The position numbers were made by a program, and so were the translations under genes. The notes under the pieces are model-generated. The model had not been told where the DNA came from, did not search any database, and saw nothing but the letters and a program-made list of their open reading frames with translations. 64,000 nucleotides of DNA from Andrena cerasifolii. Lineage: Eukaryota > Arthropoda > Insecta > Hymenoptera > Andrenidae. The DNA lies in contig NC_135119.1 of assembly GCF_050908995.1 (NCBI RefSeq), forward strand, positions 19,869,001-19,933,000, read 5' to 3'. Position 1 is the first letter of the stretch; each line of letters begins with the position of its first letter. Below are positions 33,601 through 48,116 of the stretch, piece after piece.

Positions 33601-36538
33601 AGACGCGTGGAGAAGTTTCTTCAGACTCTTTTTAAAGTCTCTTTCTGCGCCTCTTTAAGGACGCTTCGCTGATTGGAACGGGGGAGCGTATTTGTGCGGT
33701 TTTTGGAGTTATGGAAATTGGAGGTGACTTCGGAGGCAGGTGAAATAGGTGTCTCGATTCTTGAATGGTGTTTTAGCTTCATGGTAGTGGTTTGTTTCGA
33801 TTTGATGGAGGGGTTAGTTGCTGATCGTCATTGTGAAGTTTCGTTGATTCTCTTGGGTACGTTTTTGTGAACAAATAGTGGGTTCCGTAAATTGAACATA
33901 GTGATGTCTCTGTCTTGTAATAGAGGCGATTGAGCAGCGGTGCAGCACTGTGGTGAGCAAAAACAGTTGTAGATTTGATGGTGGCACGAGATTGTTTTCG
34001 AATAATGAGTCTTTTAAGTTACGTTCGTACGTATTCAAGTTACGTTCTGAGTTTGCTGATGAGTCTGTGGCTGTAAGGTTACCTATGACTCTTAACATAA
34101 AAGGAGAAGCTGTTAAGTGCAGTTTGTACTATCGGACAATTTCGTTTTTACTATATTTGCAATTCCGTCATTTATATTATAATCTTTGGTAATACGAAGC
34201 TCTTTCAATCGATTTTATTGTGTTAATTCTATAAATTCGTTATATCTTCGGGGCTACCAGCATTTTGATAACGGGGCTACCGATACATGTGTACTATGAA
34301 ACTTCGTATGCGTTTCAAAGCTCGACGGTCGACCACAGTCGAACTCGAATGGACAGGTGGCTCTGTGAAAATCTTTCAAAGACAAAACTGTCCTCCTTCC
34401 TTTGTTCTGTTTGCAGTTTCATCAACGTTTTCGTTATCCTCTAGTATACTTGATCAATTGATTTCTCCATATCTCCTCGTAATTTCCATTGAAATAACAT
34501 TTTTCTTAATGCTGCTCAAAAGATGTTACATTGAAACTTTACTCCAGCGGCACCAAAATTTTGTTAGTATCGCTGCATCGTTGCTACTGAGACCCTATTT
34601 GATTCAATAATGTCGATACCAGAGGGCACTATTTATTTCCGTCAATTGGAGAAGCGGGAAACGAAAATAAAACTTTGTTTTAGCCAGGAGACTATTTTCG
34701 TGCCGCATAAATGTTTAAATCTGCTGGTTCTCAATTCAGAATTTGACCTGTTAAGCGCAAAGTGACTGTCATTTGCAAGTACATGCAAAATTAATGGAGA
34801 AACTCTTGGCACTGCTTGTAATAGTGTTACTTCTTAGCTGCTCAAGTATTTCTGCATATTCTTGTGCCTCGTATCTTTACAGAAATGAAAAATGGTTTCC
34901 TATTAATAAGCCTAAAAATTAATAACATAAATGTCACTTTGGAAATATTCTACAAAAGTACATTTTGGTACTATCTGTCTATCCTCAAGTGTCCTAATGA
35001 TCCTGGCTACTTCATTCTTTTATCTATAACCGCATAAATTATTTACTACGCGGCTTGTTTTCACACGTGGACTTAAGTCGCGTCCCATGTGCTTTTCGTA
35101 TTGTATCAACAACTTAGGAATTATCGACATACTCGTCACGAACACCATCCACGTCGAAGGGAGGAATATCATTTCACATAACAACTTAGGAAGTTAGTTG
35201 GAACAATTTAGTTATCCACCAGACTATCAGGAGCGTGTGTTGACAAATTCTCGTCAAGTTACTCAAGAACTGGACAATTTCCAGAATAATATACCTCAGT
35301 TACTTGGCCACTGTGAACGAAAGCTTCTACATCCATTAATCTAATGAACCAACCACTCGAAATCGATGATTAAAGACCAGTTACATAAAGATCATACAAA
35401 CTTTTCTACTGTATAATTCAAATGCTCTCATAGCTGAAACTCCTGCGATAAATTAAACACTTAACTCATGGGACTGTACGATGTCACTGTATTCTTGCCA
35501 AAAGTTCCATACACTCAGGATTTGAAACGTTGATCCTTTCGTGTTGATCTCTAGAAGCTTCCTAAATTCGTCGCTTTGGATTCCACCTAGCAAGGTTGCA
35601 TTTCGTTCCATAGGAATCGATACGCCTCCATAGGAGCGGACTGAAAGTTTCAAGCTCGGTAGAGAGTCTCCGGAATTGTAGGATTAGAGTTGCAGGGTGA
35701 TGTAGGGATTTAAGGAGGAGATACACGAGACAGTATAACTCATAGCCGTTCAGTTGTAACATTCTCACAGAGCAATCTACCGTAACAGACTTCCTATCGT
35801 ATCCCATTGGAATCGCGGCCACTGAAAGTGCCTGAATTTTAAGAGTAACATTGGATTTTTTTCTTCAGTTGAAGGGAAATTGCCGAAACGAAGCAGTAGC
35901 GAGCACTTAATGTCTAACGTCGATTACAGCCCCACCGGGATGAGGGGCGTAATTGATTTTGGTCTGTCGTGTGATGTTTCAGGCGAGCCTGCGGCTTCTT
36001 CGAGTTAAGAAACGAGGCGCGATATGCAGTGACTCGCGCGTTCACGTGAGAAACCACGCGATCCACGCAAGTGTTCGCATGCTAACAATCGATTGCGGGG
36101 CTCGATCGGACGCCGTGACTCTGTATAATCGTTCGGTGAGGAGTTCGCTAGTGAAGCAAGTCAATTGCAATGGTGTTGCACGAGGTGATGACCTTCTGCG
36201 TTGCCGAATCAAGAGGAAGCTCGACACCTTTGTGCTGCCACACGCTGCTGACGTATACGCACAGAAGACTGAAGTGTATCATTCCGCATTCCAAACAACA
36301 TATCGCTTATCCACCATAAGGTAAGGGATTCCCTCGAATCTTATCACTTTTAACGGCCGCTTCGATGTATTCTACCCTTGACATAGAGGGTGAAATCATA
36401 AAAAGGGGAAATAAGCTATGGGTGTACGCGAGAATAAGTGAAAGAAGCATGGTGTATAGCTGGACGAAAACGAGCTTCTGTTTCAGTACACCGAAGGGAA
36501 TAAAGAAAAATAACTTAGTGCACTGAAACTTCTTTTAA
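33601..36538. other. Non-coding stretch
   Basis: No exon recognised. The open frame at 35,953-36,324 is GC-richer than its surroundings but has no known domain and is open on the other strand too. Confidence 0.35.
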
Positions 36539-36901
36539 CCCTTCGTGGTCACACGGGGTGTATTGTACCCTAAGAATAAGAATTTTTGAGGTAAAATGTC
36601 GCGTCTTTACGACTTCCAAAGGGGATGTATCGCAAGAAAAAGAATATAAAAAAAATTAAAAAAACGCTTTTTTCCATAACCGTGGAAAATCGCTGATATT
36701 CAATTACAAATTTTATCGTATCAAAATTTACATTTCTAGAAAAAGACTATTATACCATGATTGTATAAGTATTACGAACGTACAATGATCACTGAAAAGT
36801 TAAAAGATACAAAAATACGAAAATGGTAACTAAAAAATGACGCTGGGGTACAGTGAACCCCATGTGACCAACTTGTGGTTATAAGGTGTGACCACGAAGG
36901 G
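36539..36901. mobile_element. piggyBac-like MITE, 363 bp, TTAA target sites
   Basis: Ends CCCTTCGTGGTCACAC and its exact reverse complement, flanked on both sides by TTAA (36535-36538 and 36902-36905). TTAA duplication with CCC-starting inverted repeats is the hallmark of piggyBac-type elements. There is no transposase frame, so it is non-autonomous. Confidence 0.85.
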
Positions 36902-39004
36902 TTAAGAATACTTATTAATAGTGGATTCGACACGTGGAAGAAAATTACTGTTATAATCGAAATGTTTATTTGATGTATTTTACGTATTCGCAGTGTAATA
37001 CAAGTATGAGTCTATTGTTAATAATATTTTCGCTGTCCTGCATTGCATGCTTTTAGTACATACTTATTGCTCCTCTTTTACAACTGTACAGTTTAGTGAT
37101 TTAATTCCTTTTAACCGAGTCCCGAGTCTTTAGTCGATACAGTGGCTAACCGATTTGCCAGGAATACTGTATTACTGCAGCGATAAAATTACGGGAACCT
37201 CGATGTTATTCGTTTCATATGCGATTTGCCAGATTTTCGGTGCACTCCGCTTTCATTAGCTTCCTATACATAGGCACCGGAGTTCGATTTTTATTAAATC
37301 CCGCGGTCTCTGGGAGCTCTTCCAGTTCACAGAGTTCTCGCGTGAATTTAGGTATAATATCAATTTCCATTATCTGGCTTTATACTCTATCGATACATTC
37401 ATTCGTCGAAAAATGAATTTTCATTAAACTCTTGACTTAGGAACACACTAGGTTCCAGTAAATTACACACAAGCAATCGACTTCACAAATAATTGTCTAC
37501 CATTTCCGTTTAAACGCACAATAACGAATGTGCCGTGAATAAAATGAATCGTCAAAATTCCCTCTTTGATAATACACCTTTCCACTTTAAGAAATCACAG
37601 TAATCTTAAGTTCAACGATTAAATACTTTTGTGTACAAACTGTTAGTTACTTGGAATTTTGAAGAAGGTAAAACACAAAATAGGAAACCTTACATTGCAT
37701 ATAGAAGCGTCTTCCAAATAAAATATCGAAATAAGTGACGCGTCTAATAAAACAGAATTAATTGCACCATTCAGGAACTGCAAATCACAGACACAGTTGT
37801 AAAAAGAAATTCCCCTAATCTTCTGCCATGGATTTTCGTCGATTTCCGAATATCTATTCGCATCACCCAAGCAAGCATTACAAGTTGATTCGACCACATG
37901 CAGACATAAATATTATAAATGACCGCGTAGAATCGTTCCCACACGACATCATCCTCGGTCAGCAGCCGTACGATTCACCCGAAAACGGACGCGTCCAGTC
38001 ACAGCACTTCCGACGCTCAGAAAGGACACTCGCTCCTCTTTCCTACGAGCTGTGACTCTCAATTTATACCACCCGCGAATGTATTCCTCGGCGCAATCCA
38101 TTTAACGCGCCCCAGGAACGCGTCGCTGGGTGGTCCCCGTCGTTTTCGCGGGTCGAGACGCGCGTCTCCTCGCAGAGCACCAGAAAACTCGAGGTCACGA
38201 GCCGGCGGGCATTAAAAAATTAATTGCGGCATGCGATCTTAGTGTATTACCATTTACCTGTTGCACGTTCGTGACGACGTGCAAAAAGACGTGCCGGTCG
38301 AGTCTCGCGAGCAACACGAATCACCTCGACGAGCGTCTCCATTCCGTTTGTGTCTTCCTGTAACTCTTCTCCTCATTGATCAGCCCGGTCGATCGACCCG
38401 GCCTCGAAGACGAGGCCCGTCGATCCTCAGCAAGTGGGCACACCTGAGGGGAGTCCCGTGGCTCGGCCAATCGAACGATATTTGTTAATCGTTGCAACGC
38501 CATTACGGGACAAACAACGCACAGTTTGCTCGGTTAACATCGTTTGCGCGGAAGTAATGTTTGCTTTCGTCAGCGACCCTCGGTTTAAACGAGATTATAG
38601 GCTGCAAGGGCAAGGCTTTATTTTTACCCCCCTCGCAACAGACTATAATCCGAGTAACAACGCGTTCACCGAGTTTCTTCACCCGCCTGTGCGCTGGATA
38701 CTCTGCGGCACCCTTCTCCTTCGCGTTGCGTTCTGGGACTTTTGATGATTCACTGTTGCTGAAGAGCACGTGCAACGGTTTTGGGTGTAAAGCGTTTTCC
38801 GGGGGATGCATTGCGCGGGAGCTTTCGTTCGAGTGCTCTCTTAGTGGTGTTCGTTTAGAGGAAATTAGGGGAGAATTTTGAACCGAAGTGGACGTTGGTG
38901 GAAGGTTTATGTAAAATGTTAAGTATAATGACGTTATAAAAAGTTAGCAGGATATGTCATACTGCAGATAATGATTATTAATAGTCAATGCGATATTAAT
39001 AGTT
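36902..39004. other. Non-coding stretch with GC-richer island at ~37.9-38.9 kb
   Basis: No exon recognised. 37,930-38,880 is CpG-richer with several short open frames on both strands, none with a recognisable domain. Confidence 0.35.
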
Positions 39005-39775
39005 TAAAGTAGCCGAATATGAGACCCATTTCTTAAGAACATTATAACTCTTGAATGAAAACACTTTTATTAAAATTCGATACACGTTTTAAAAGTAGAA
39101 TATGTATTCTTTAGCAACCTACTGGAAAGTACTACAACAAAAATTCGGTTTCTTCATAATAAAATAAAAACGAAAGTCATTCAAATGCGCAGATAAAAAA
39201 AAAATGGTTTCCTAATATGAGACCCAGTTTGTTTTTTTCTGAAATTTATTTTCTCTCTCTTCTTTTATAAAGTCGGCATGTGAAATCTATTTCTTCACTA
39301 CCGAAGTTTTCGTGAGCCCACCACGCCCATCGTAACACTTTATACTTAACACTTTATAATTTCTTCTTCACTCTCATCAGTAGAACTTTCACGGAATGTC
39401 TCATATTCGGAAACAATAACATGATAACTATTAAGTAGCTTCGAAGTTAAGTCTTCATCATTTAATCATATACAACTAGTAAGCCTTAAACTCCATTGCA
39501 AGCACTATACAACAGTATTTGTGAAAATCATCATACACTTACCACTTCAGAGGTATTTGTAAGTAAATCGAACCACTTCGAAAACTTTCTGCAACGTATT
39601 TCAGAAATATGTGCCTGCTCAAGACGCTCAATTGATTACAATGCTACTGTGCGGACAAACAACTAATACACGGTTAGTTAGTAAAGAAATAGCATTGCTA
39701 TGACATTGAAGAGTTCTGTAACGGAGTTAAGCTGGGGTCTCATATTAGCAGAGGCCGTCATATTCGGCTACTTTA
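39005..39775. mobile_element. TIR element, 771 bp, TA-flanked, with internal copies of its end motif
   Basis: Ends TAAAGTAGCCGAATATGA and its exact reverse complement. The motif AATATGAGACCC recurs inside (39017, 39214), and the inverse TCTCATATTCGG / GGTCTCATATTAG occurs near 39399 and 39735. TA at both ends suggests Tc1/mariner-type insertion. Non-coding. Confidence 0.75.
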
Positions 39776-42700
39776 CCCTATACCTACCTAAACGTGTCAG
39801 TGCATTTTTAGTTGAAATCTTAACATACAAATGGTCGTGGAAATATTATCTGTGGAAATGTATTGTATAGAACGTTCTTATGAAATGAAGATGTACGACG
39901 TTTAAAGCCAGCTTTATGATTTGTAGCTGCATTAAATCCCGCGTGATTTATCTCCATAAACCTCCGTATAAGCTCCGCTTTCTATTATAGAAATCTTTTT
40001 TACAAATGCGATAGGTACTCAGTTTTACTTTGCGGCAGAAGAATTGTACGTACTTTAGCTTTTCCTCGGGATTTCGACTGCAATGCTATTACTCAAGCCC
40101 AGTGTCACTGATATCAGAACCTTAACGCCATCAACATTTACTCTGCACACTTTCGCGATTTAAACGTTCTCAGAAACTCCGTTCCCCGAACTTTCTTTTG
40201 CGAATAAATATCATTTAGCTGAATGGAAGATCGCTTTTCAAAGGACACAGGCTGAAAAGCGAAACGTGCACCGTTTACGCGGCACAGCGTGGGATAAAGA
40301 CTTTATTCAAAGTCAAGCGCGCACATGTGGAGGCGTACCTACGTGTGCATGCCTGAAGGAACGGCGCTCGCGTTTCACGGCGATGTAAACTAAGCCTCTT
40401 ACTTAAATTCGAAACTCAAACCGGCCTGGATATCCAAGTATCGGAAGTAACACCTGAATTCTACTTAAAAGTACATATCCGTGTTACGCTGAAAGCCGGA
40501 TAAGAGGACATTTCCTCGAGGACATTCCGTCGTCCCGAAATTACAATTAGAAACGCGTAGCAAAGTTAGCTTCTACGGAATATATCAAAATGATCGTCCC
40601 GAAACTTTGGGAATGTGCGCAAGGGAACGCGGTACAACGCTCGTATGAAGTATGCCTGAAAACCTTTCTGCTTCGAGTTTTAATGAACGAGTGTGCAATA
40701 AGGGCCTTTTCACGCGAGATAATTTGGTGGTTGGTGATTATTATTTTTTTTTATACATTCATACCCTTAAGGAACTACTTAGTTCTTGATGTCTTTATGT
40801 CAATGAATAATTGTTTGAAATAATCAATAAAATAAAAATTAACAGTTAAAAAATATTTGTGTTGTATGTGAAAGCAGTTAGTATTGCGAGTTTTCGTGAA
40901 AATAAATGTGTAAGGTATTACACTTGCAGAAAACGCTTGTTGGACACTATCTCTTACTGATCGAAGAAGAGATCACATTACGTGATGAGAAATTAGTTTC
41001 CATGCATTTTAGATGATCGAAAATTAATCCCTCATCTGATCAAAAATTAGTTTCCATGTATTTTAGATGAGCAAAACCTAGTTTCCAGTCACTGTATTAT
41101 TCTATAGCTTATAAATAATTATATTATACTTATTTTCAACTTTTTAAAAAATTTTCTTAAAGTTTAAACATAAATTCATCTTTTAGTACCAAAAAGTCTA
41201 CGATTTAGGGTTTTATTACGTTTAAAATCAATATTAAAACGAGAAGTTCTCTAAACTGATCAGAAACTATTTCCTTAACGATATAGTCTTTCTTATCTTT
41301 TTTATCTTTTGAAAAGTAGTGTTACCTTTGCCACGTGAATACCTCTGAAATAATATAGGCTAAGTAATTAGATATTTAAGGGATTCAAATAAAAGGATCA
41401 TGCAGTGGGTGCTACAACAATGTCTAAAATACACGTACAATGTCTAAAATATGCACGACGTTGCCAACCAACATGTTCAGACGTTAAATTCTCATTAAAT
41501 TAGTTTAGAATATAATTATCGATGAAACTGTTCGTAAATGTTTGAATGCAGTTTCGATTTCTCTGACGTGTGTTTATTTATTAAAACAAATAACTATATT
41601 TGTTTCTGCAATGTAATCTACGATATACTGTACAGTATTCAGACTTACATAATGTTGTTATGGCGATTTGAGTGCACTAATGGTGTCACATGTAAGCGGC
41701 GTATTGCACAACACAATTGCGCCCGCATAATTACTGTATGTGACATTTGCACACATACGGTTCCGCAGTTGTTTTCGTTATTCTAGATGGAACGTAATGC
41801 TGCTTCTAAACAGTCCGTTTCGCGTAGAATTGCACATCCCCGTTACCACAATTTCGCTCAGCGGACCGTGATTAGCGGCTTGCACCTCCTATCGTGAATT
41901 TCAATCGTTCAATTTGTGGGCTGCGTTAATTATTTTCCTCTTTGCCAAGGACCGTCAGTTTTCTAGATACACTTCTTCACAATTAATTACACTCCCTTGC
42001 TGGGGCAAACGAATGGACTTTTATAATCGAATTGGAATATAAAAAGTCTAAAGTACAATTTACCGCTAAGTACTTCAAGTTTCATGATACTAAATAAAAT
42101 TAATGAATTTCAAATTTTTTACCTGCTGCACAGAATTACCTTCCACCGCGTCGAGTAATGTTCCTATTATCTGTTATGTTAGAAAGTGTTTGAAGGAAGA
42201 GAAATAAAGTCGAGGAAGAAACTTGTTGCTCGAAGTAAACTTCTGTTTACAGAGATCCATTGCGAGAAAAGAAAGTGACTTTAATTTTTGTAACTGCTAA
42301 TAAATAGTAAATAACTATTGTGCAACTTTGATTCCGTAGCACACTCGATACATTAAAAGTGGATCACTCTTCAGAGACAGCACCTAGCACAGTGGCGTCT
42401 GAGAAGCAACTAAATATGGCAACTGAATGTTGAGCTCACTATTCTGTGACAGTTGTAGACCAAACCTTTATTTGATCTTTGCAAAAGTTCTTGTTACCGT
42501 TCATCCCTGCAATTGTATAAATCCCTGGTTAATGCCGCCCTTTCCTTCGCTGCAATTCTCCTTTTCTAAAGACGATTTCTATTGTCGTGTCAGTCCTGGC
42601 ATCTTACCGCTTGCCGCTCTAACGGAACTGCACTCTTTTGGAAAGTCACCGTGTACCTGCAGAATTCCACTTTACATTTGGATACTTTAAGAAGCCATAT

Positions 42701-43640
42701 TTCACGACGGCACAGAAGAAGCTATTAAACTTGAGTTTATTATATTCCTTACAATTGGCTCTGTATCACATTCCTGGGAAATTTCAATTATACCATCTGA
42801 GAAACCTCCGTTATGGTATCTTTTACCGGATCCATGTAGTCAAAGTGTTACAAACGTTTTTTCATATAATAAATGACAATGTTAACTGGATCAGTTTGTA
42901 TATCAACGCAAAATTAAGAAAGGAATTTAGTAAAGTACAATTTATAAAAGTTAGCCTTTTGACAGTTTAATCAAATTTTCAACTCCGCTTAAAAAAATGT
43001 ATATTTTTAGGTTCCTCCGTGGTACCTTTTTTCTTTTTTTTCTTGTTCATCTGTCCGTGCCTCATACGGGATAAACTGTTGGGTACTTGACGCTCTGCCC
43101 GTGCCTCACACGCGGTAAACTGTCAATGCATGGGTTAGTAATGTTTCATTCAGTGTTCGATGTTTAACAGTTTGGCGAAGTAGGCGTCTCATGAAAATGT
43201 CACCCCTGATTTTTACACAGAGAAACACTAATTTTGATAGTAACAAAGATCCCCAGGCGCACCTTGCACTCCAAAACCTAAAAGTACCCACCTACCTCTC
43301 TGAAAAACAGACTAAACACCTTCGAAAAGTATTTTCCTTTTTTTTGTCATTTTGAGCTTCCAAGGCCCAACATTGGACCTCGAACCTTTTGAGACACACA
43401 TTGACGACCAGTTTCACCTGTCCTGGAGACGTTGGTCCCTATCAAAATTTAATTGGATCCCAGGATGGATTAATGAGCAATTAAGGCTTAGCGACAAACG
43501 AGGCTAATTCGTTCAGACAGGCGAGGAGTGTCGAAATGCCAGTGGATGGTAGCGTTCTGGACACACTGTCCAATGGAGCTTGAATAATTGCAACGCGACG
43601 CGTGCAGGCCAGTAATGCCACCATCATGCATCGACGAAAT

Positions 43641-43674
43641 GGAAATAGAATGGAATGGAACGGAATGGAACGGA
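43641..43674. repeat. (GGAAT/GGAAC)n microsatellite
   Basis: Tandem pentamers GGAAT/GGAAC over about 30 bp. Confidence 0.75.
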
Positions 43675-44390
43675 GATCGAGCGCATTCTGCGCTTTTGTG
43701 TACTCGCGTCGCAAGCAAATCGAGTCCACCACCCCTGATTTTTTATATTCAAAGCGCGGAACAGTAAATATTGCTCCGTTTTTTATTAATCTGCTCGTGC
43801 TTGTTCCAATGGTTCTACGATTATAATAAAGGTTAATAGCATGTCTAGAATAATGTTCCCTATAAGACATCGCAAGCCTGTTTTCTGTAAAGAATTGCTT
43901 ACGCTTTATTGCTACTTTTGGATTTATAATTTCCCGTTGATATTTTGCACAAAGAAACAAGTGGAAGATTTGCAGAGTTAGCATGGTCGAGATGGCAAAT
44001 GGATCTTGGTTTTTAAGAAAACGACTTTGAAAATCTGCCAAATTCGTTTCGAAAATCCGGAGGGTTTTGTTAGAGACTATGTTTCTTTTTACGAATATCG
44101 CGAAATTTTGCGCAGGTACTATTGCTGCATTGGCAGATCAGATAAGAGTTTGATTATACCTAATGGTTACTTTTTAGTACATTAGTTGCGAATATTGCTG
44201 TCCTTACTGTGCCAGCCCCTTTCTTTTCTCCATGCTTTCTCTATCTCTGTAAAATAAACGATGCTCGGGAAAACGTATTTACTACTATCTACCACTATTC
44301 GTAGTCATCGTGCCACGCACTAGAAATTTTACAACTATTAACTCAGTATATTTTAAACAATACATGTCAGAGGAAGAAGAATCAATCAAC

Positions 44391-44616
44391 GTATCAACTA
44401 GCCCCGCAGTGGGGTAAATTGATACACTTTGCTTTCGTCCAAATAACATTTTTTCATTCATTTTGTATGTATTTTCTCAACTTTTCATTTGCAATATATT
44501 AAAGAGGAAGGACCAAAGTATATTTTAGCATATTTGTTATCAGGTAATTAATTCAAATAAAAATAAAAAAAATTGAAAACTGAAAAATGTATCAACTAGC
44601 CCCGGTTTCCTCTACC
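44391..44616. repeat. Relic with two GTATCAACTAGCCCC copies
   Basis: The same 15-mer occurs at 44391 and 44588, with GGGGTAAATTGATACA just after the first copy. The right part, CCCCGGTTTCCTCTACCC, resembles the reverse-complemented end of the element at 60,901. Possibly a truncated relative. Confidence 0.4.
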
Positions 44617-47600
44617 CGTCGCTACGCATCATGTATCGTTTCATTTTCCACGATAAATATCTTACAACATCAAAAATCATTCCGAGCAGACAACATTGTT
44701 CGTCCTTTTTCCTCGCACTTACAACTTTACTCGTCTGTCTTCCACGCATCTAACAGAAGACTCTGTCCCCCTTTTTCTGTAATTGGCAGTTCGCGCTTTC
44801 GCAGTTTATCGAACATTAATAAGCTACCAGGTCGAGTGGATTCAGCCTAAATTGATAGCTTTCTTCAAATCCCCGCGGACAGCTTCGTTCTCCTTTTTTC
44901 ACGCACTTGTAGCTCCGTTATTCTTTCTTGCACGCGTCTATGGGTACGATCGTCCGTTTTACGTTCCTCCTTTTCCTAAAACTGCTTGGTCTCACCTTTT
45001 TGTTCTCGCTATATGGAGTGCAGATGACAAAAAAGACCGCCACGATTCAGCCTCGGCCTCCCATTTTTTTTTGCTTCAAGCGTGCACAACTGCATGCAGC
45101 CGTTTTTGCACACATCTACGCCCTTGTTTCTGTTTTTCGCACGGGTGTGAAAATTGTCACGAAATTTCTTCTCCCTTTTTTCTGGAGCTACTTCTGTGGT
45201 CTGGTTGCAAACTGTGATATGTCCGCTTTTCGTCAAAATTAAGATATGTGATTTTCCATGTGTGTCTAAAGGAAATCTAAAGAATTGTACAATATGATAT
45301 CTCTACACCGTGTAATTTAGAAAAAAAGCGAAGTTCTACAGGGCATTAGCGACTACTGAAGACTGCAGAATTTGACGAACGAAAGATTTCAATGATGAAA
45401 TTAATGAAAATTTATAAAAAATTAACCTGCACAGCTTTCCGTAAAAAATAGTTACTATTGTTAATTTCCTTACTTAAGTTACTATTTCCATGTTCAGTTA
45501 ATATTTTGATTAAAATTTCTTAATAAATAAATTTTAAAATTATTAAATAAAGATATAAAATTTCTAAAAAAATGAAAATGAATTTTTAATAACTGAGAAA
45601 ACTTTAAAACTGCTATATTCTACCTAAAATCAGGAAAACCGGCCATATCAGGTTTTGCCATCTGACCACACAGTTGTTCACACCTTTTTTGCTTTCGTCC
45701 AGAAGCACCAGAGCTGCGCAAGCTTGGCGTAACCTTTCTTCTTCGCCGTAGGTAGGTATCTACATTCAGCTGTGGTCGTTTCTTTTGCAATCCGAGAGAG
45801 GTCATTATCTAATTGCTCAGCATTAATTTCTTTCACCTTGATACATGTTTAGTGACAAGATTAATATTAAGCTATAAGTATTTTTGTATTTGTTCCCCAT
45901 ATGAATTTGAAGGGTTGAAACACCCCTTATCTTCTATACACGCGCATACAATTCAAGAAATTTGCCATGTAAATACTTCATATATGTAAATAGCGATGAA
46001 TTGGGCGCTCTCTGTAAATTTGTCTTCTCTATTCTAACTTGATTTTAAGATGACACACGCCGAGTTACGTGGAGACAGACGTCAAGATCCCCACTTTACT
46101 TTAGGTGGCCATTAAAAGATAATTAGTGATTAAAACTTCGTCGACAGGAATGCTTTTTTCCGACACTTTCCTCAGTTTAATCTCCAGCAGATTTAGGCCC
46201 CGATTCATTAACAAAGGGATCATGTAAGGGTCGAGGGTTCTATAATTCAGAGATTATTCTTTCCAATCTCGTACGATAACAGGGGCAAGAACCTTCTTGA
46301 CGTAAAACACGAATGTTATCGTTGCTGATGGAGGAAACTGAATTTCTTTCTGTCTTCAATTGTTACGCATCTTTATAACAATCTGGCGGTGTACTAACAT
46401 TAGAATTACCAGTAACAGGTCAAATATCTTTTTTTTTCAAACGTTAAAAATCTCGTTTCATAAAAACAACCGTAGCAGATGCTTCAGTGCCATAAATTTA
46501 TGGGGCATTTTTTTCTGCTATAATTAAACCATTATACTAGTTTTCGTCCGGCAAAGTAACGTAGCAGCGGAATTTATTTGAAATTCGAGGGAACATCTAA
46601 AAGCAGTTCAATATAATTACAGTTGCTGATTGTGATAAACAGGTGCACATTTAAATCAACAGTAATTTGAATGCCAAAAGTGGAAATGCATGTAAACGCG
46701 TGTACCCTGTATCGCTAACTGCCGAAATCAATTTACGATCTAAACAATTGCGACATTTCGCGATACGACACCATCCTGCGTGAATCGTTCACGCGATCAA
46801 CGTTGAATCCACAAGTGGCTATACGAGAGTAAATAACAGAGTATCGCATGCGATATTATATTTGCGAGAGTAAAATTCATGGTGACAGAAATTTTCTGTA
46901 TTTACTTTGACACAATTGCATTCCGAGGCTTCAATTTTTCACACAAACGTCGACGACCTATGTCATTGGTTAATCCACATGTTGCAATGTATGTGTAGAA
47001 GATGACCCGTGATTAGGGGTATTATAATAATAGGAGCCATTTCTTTAAATAATGAAGATTAATATAAATACACGTATGATATACGCAAATATACGTATTC
47101 TGGGGAATTAAACAATTTTTAAAAAAAATCTTTTATTCTCTACAGTTTTGTATATCTGTTATAATATTAATCACCTCTAAGTTCGTCTAAAAAATATGTA
47201 CATATTGTGTATTATATACTGCGATAATATTAAATATACAATATCAATTACACTGAAAGAAAGCATTTCTGAAATTCAAAAAAACTACCCCAACTGCCGA
47301 GTCAAACTTGAAATCCTGACGTTATGTACTACCACGTCCAAGCATCAAATCCACCCAGTCCAAGAGAATCCTAAAATTTAATTCCCGAAAAGAGGTTCGC
47401 AAGAATACCAAAAAATCTCACCAACACACGTTGAAGCTTCGATAATAAAAGACACGAGCTCCCGATCGAGCTCCAAGTTAAATCTTCGAACGAGGACGTC
47501 GATAGTTAACAGGAACCGGCTGTACGATTCAGGATTCGTCATTACCGTGAAACTGCAACGACACGGGCGAGTGAATTCTCAGTACCCGACCTTTGAATTT

Positions 47601-48116
47601 TCCAATGAATGCACCAGCTAGGACGGATAAAAACCGTCATTAGGATAGCACTGTGATGTAATACGGTAATCCTGAACCCAGCTGGATATATTCATGGGTA
47701 AATTCGCCGTGGCGGAGAAAGCCAGAACGGAGCAGACCGCGTGGCTTCTGGCTGGAAGTAGAAAGGGTCGATAGCCCTGTCCGTACGGCGCTCGCGCCAT
47801 CCGCATACCACAGGCAGTCGCGAGGGCACACGTACACACCCTTGCAGGGGGAGCTGTTTGTACACAGCCAACATGGGTTTCTGGATCGCTCTCCCCCGTG
47901 GCCATGATGATTTTAATCTTTCTTAATCTGGAGTGCCTGTGTCTGTTTGCCGCGGGAGCCTCTTAATATCGAGTGGAGACAAGTGTCTAAATAAGGGTAG
48001 GAAACTGTTTGTACTTTTATTTGACAAATTCAATGAGTAGCTAGCGAAGACGAGCTTTTATGCTCTCAGTTCTAGATTCGGAGCTCGAAAGTCTAAATAC
48101 ATACATGAGTGTAGAC

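Larger units (their letters stand above)
39776..48116. other. Long gene-poor stretch
   Basis: No exon recognised. It contains an imperfect tandem repeat at 40,988-41,085 (TTAGTTTCCATG...TTTTAGATGA units), a 20-bp direct repeat near 41,420-41,458, two similar copies of a CCGTGCCTCA...GGTAAACTG unit at 43,050-43,125, a GGAAT tract at 43,641 and a repeat relic at 44,390-44,620. Long open frames at 43,481-44,041 and 44,783-45,217 carry no known domain. Confidence 0.35.

Noticed and set aside
35953..36324. 123-aa frame in a GC-richer patch
   Set aside because: No domain, and a minus-strand frame overlaps it; no splice evidence.
43050..43125. Two similar CCGTGCCTCA units considered as a CRISPR-like array
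   Set aside because: Only two diverged units in a eukaryotic genome; simple local duplication.
43481..44041. 186-aa open frame on the minus strand
   Set aside because: Longest unexplained frame in the window, but no domain, no supporting splice or start context, overlapping open frames, and it runs through a GGAAT microsatellite; treated as chance.
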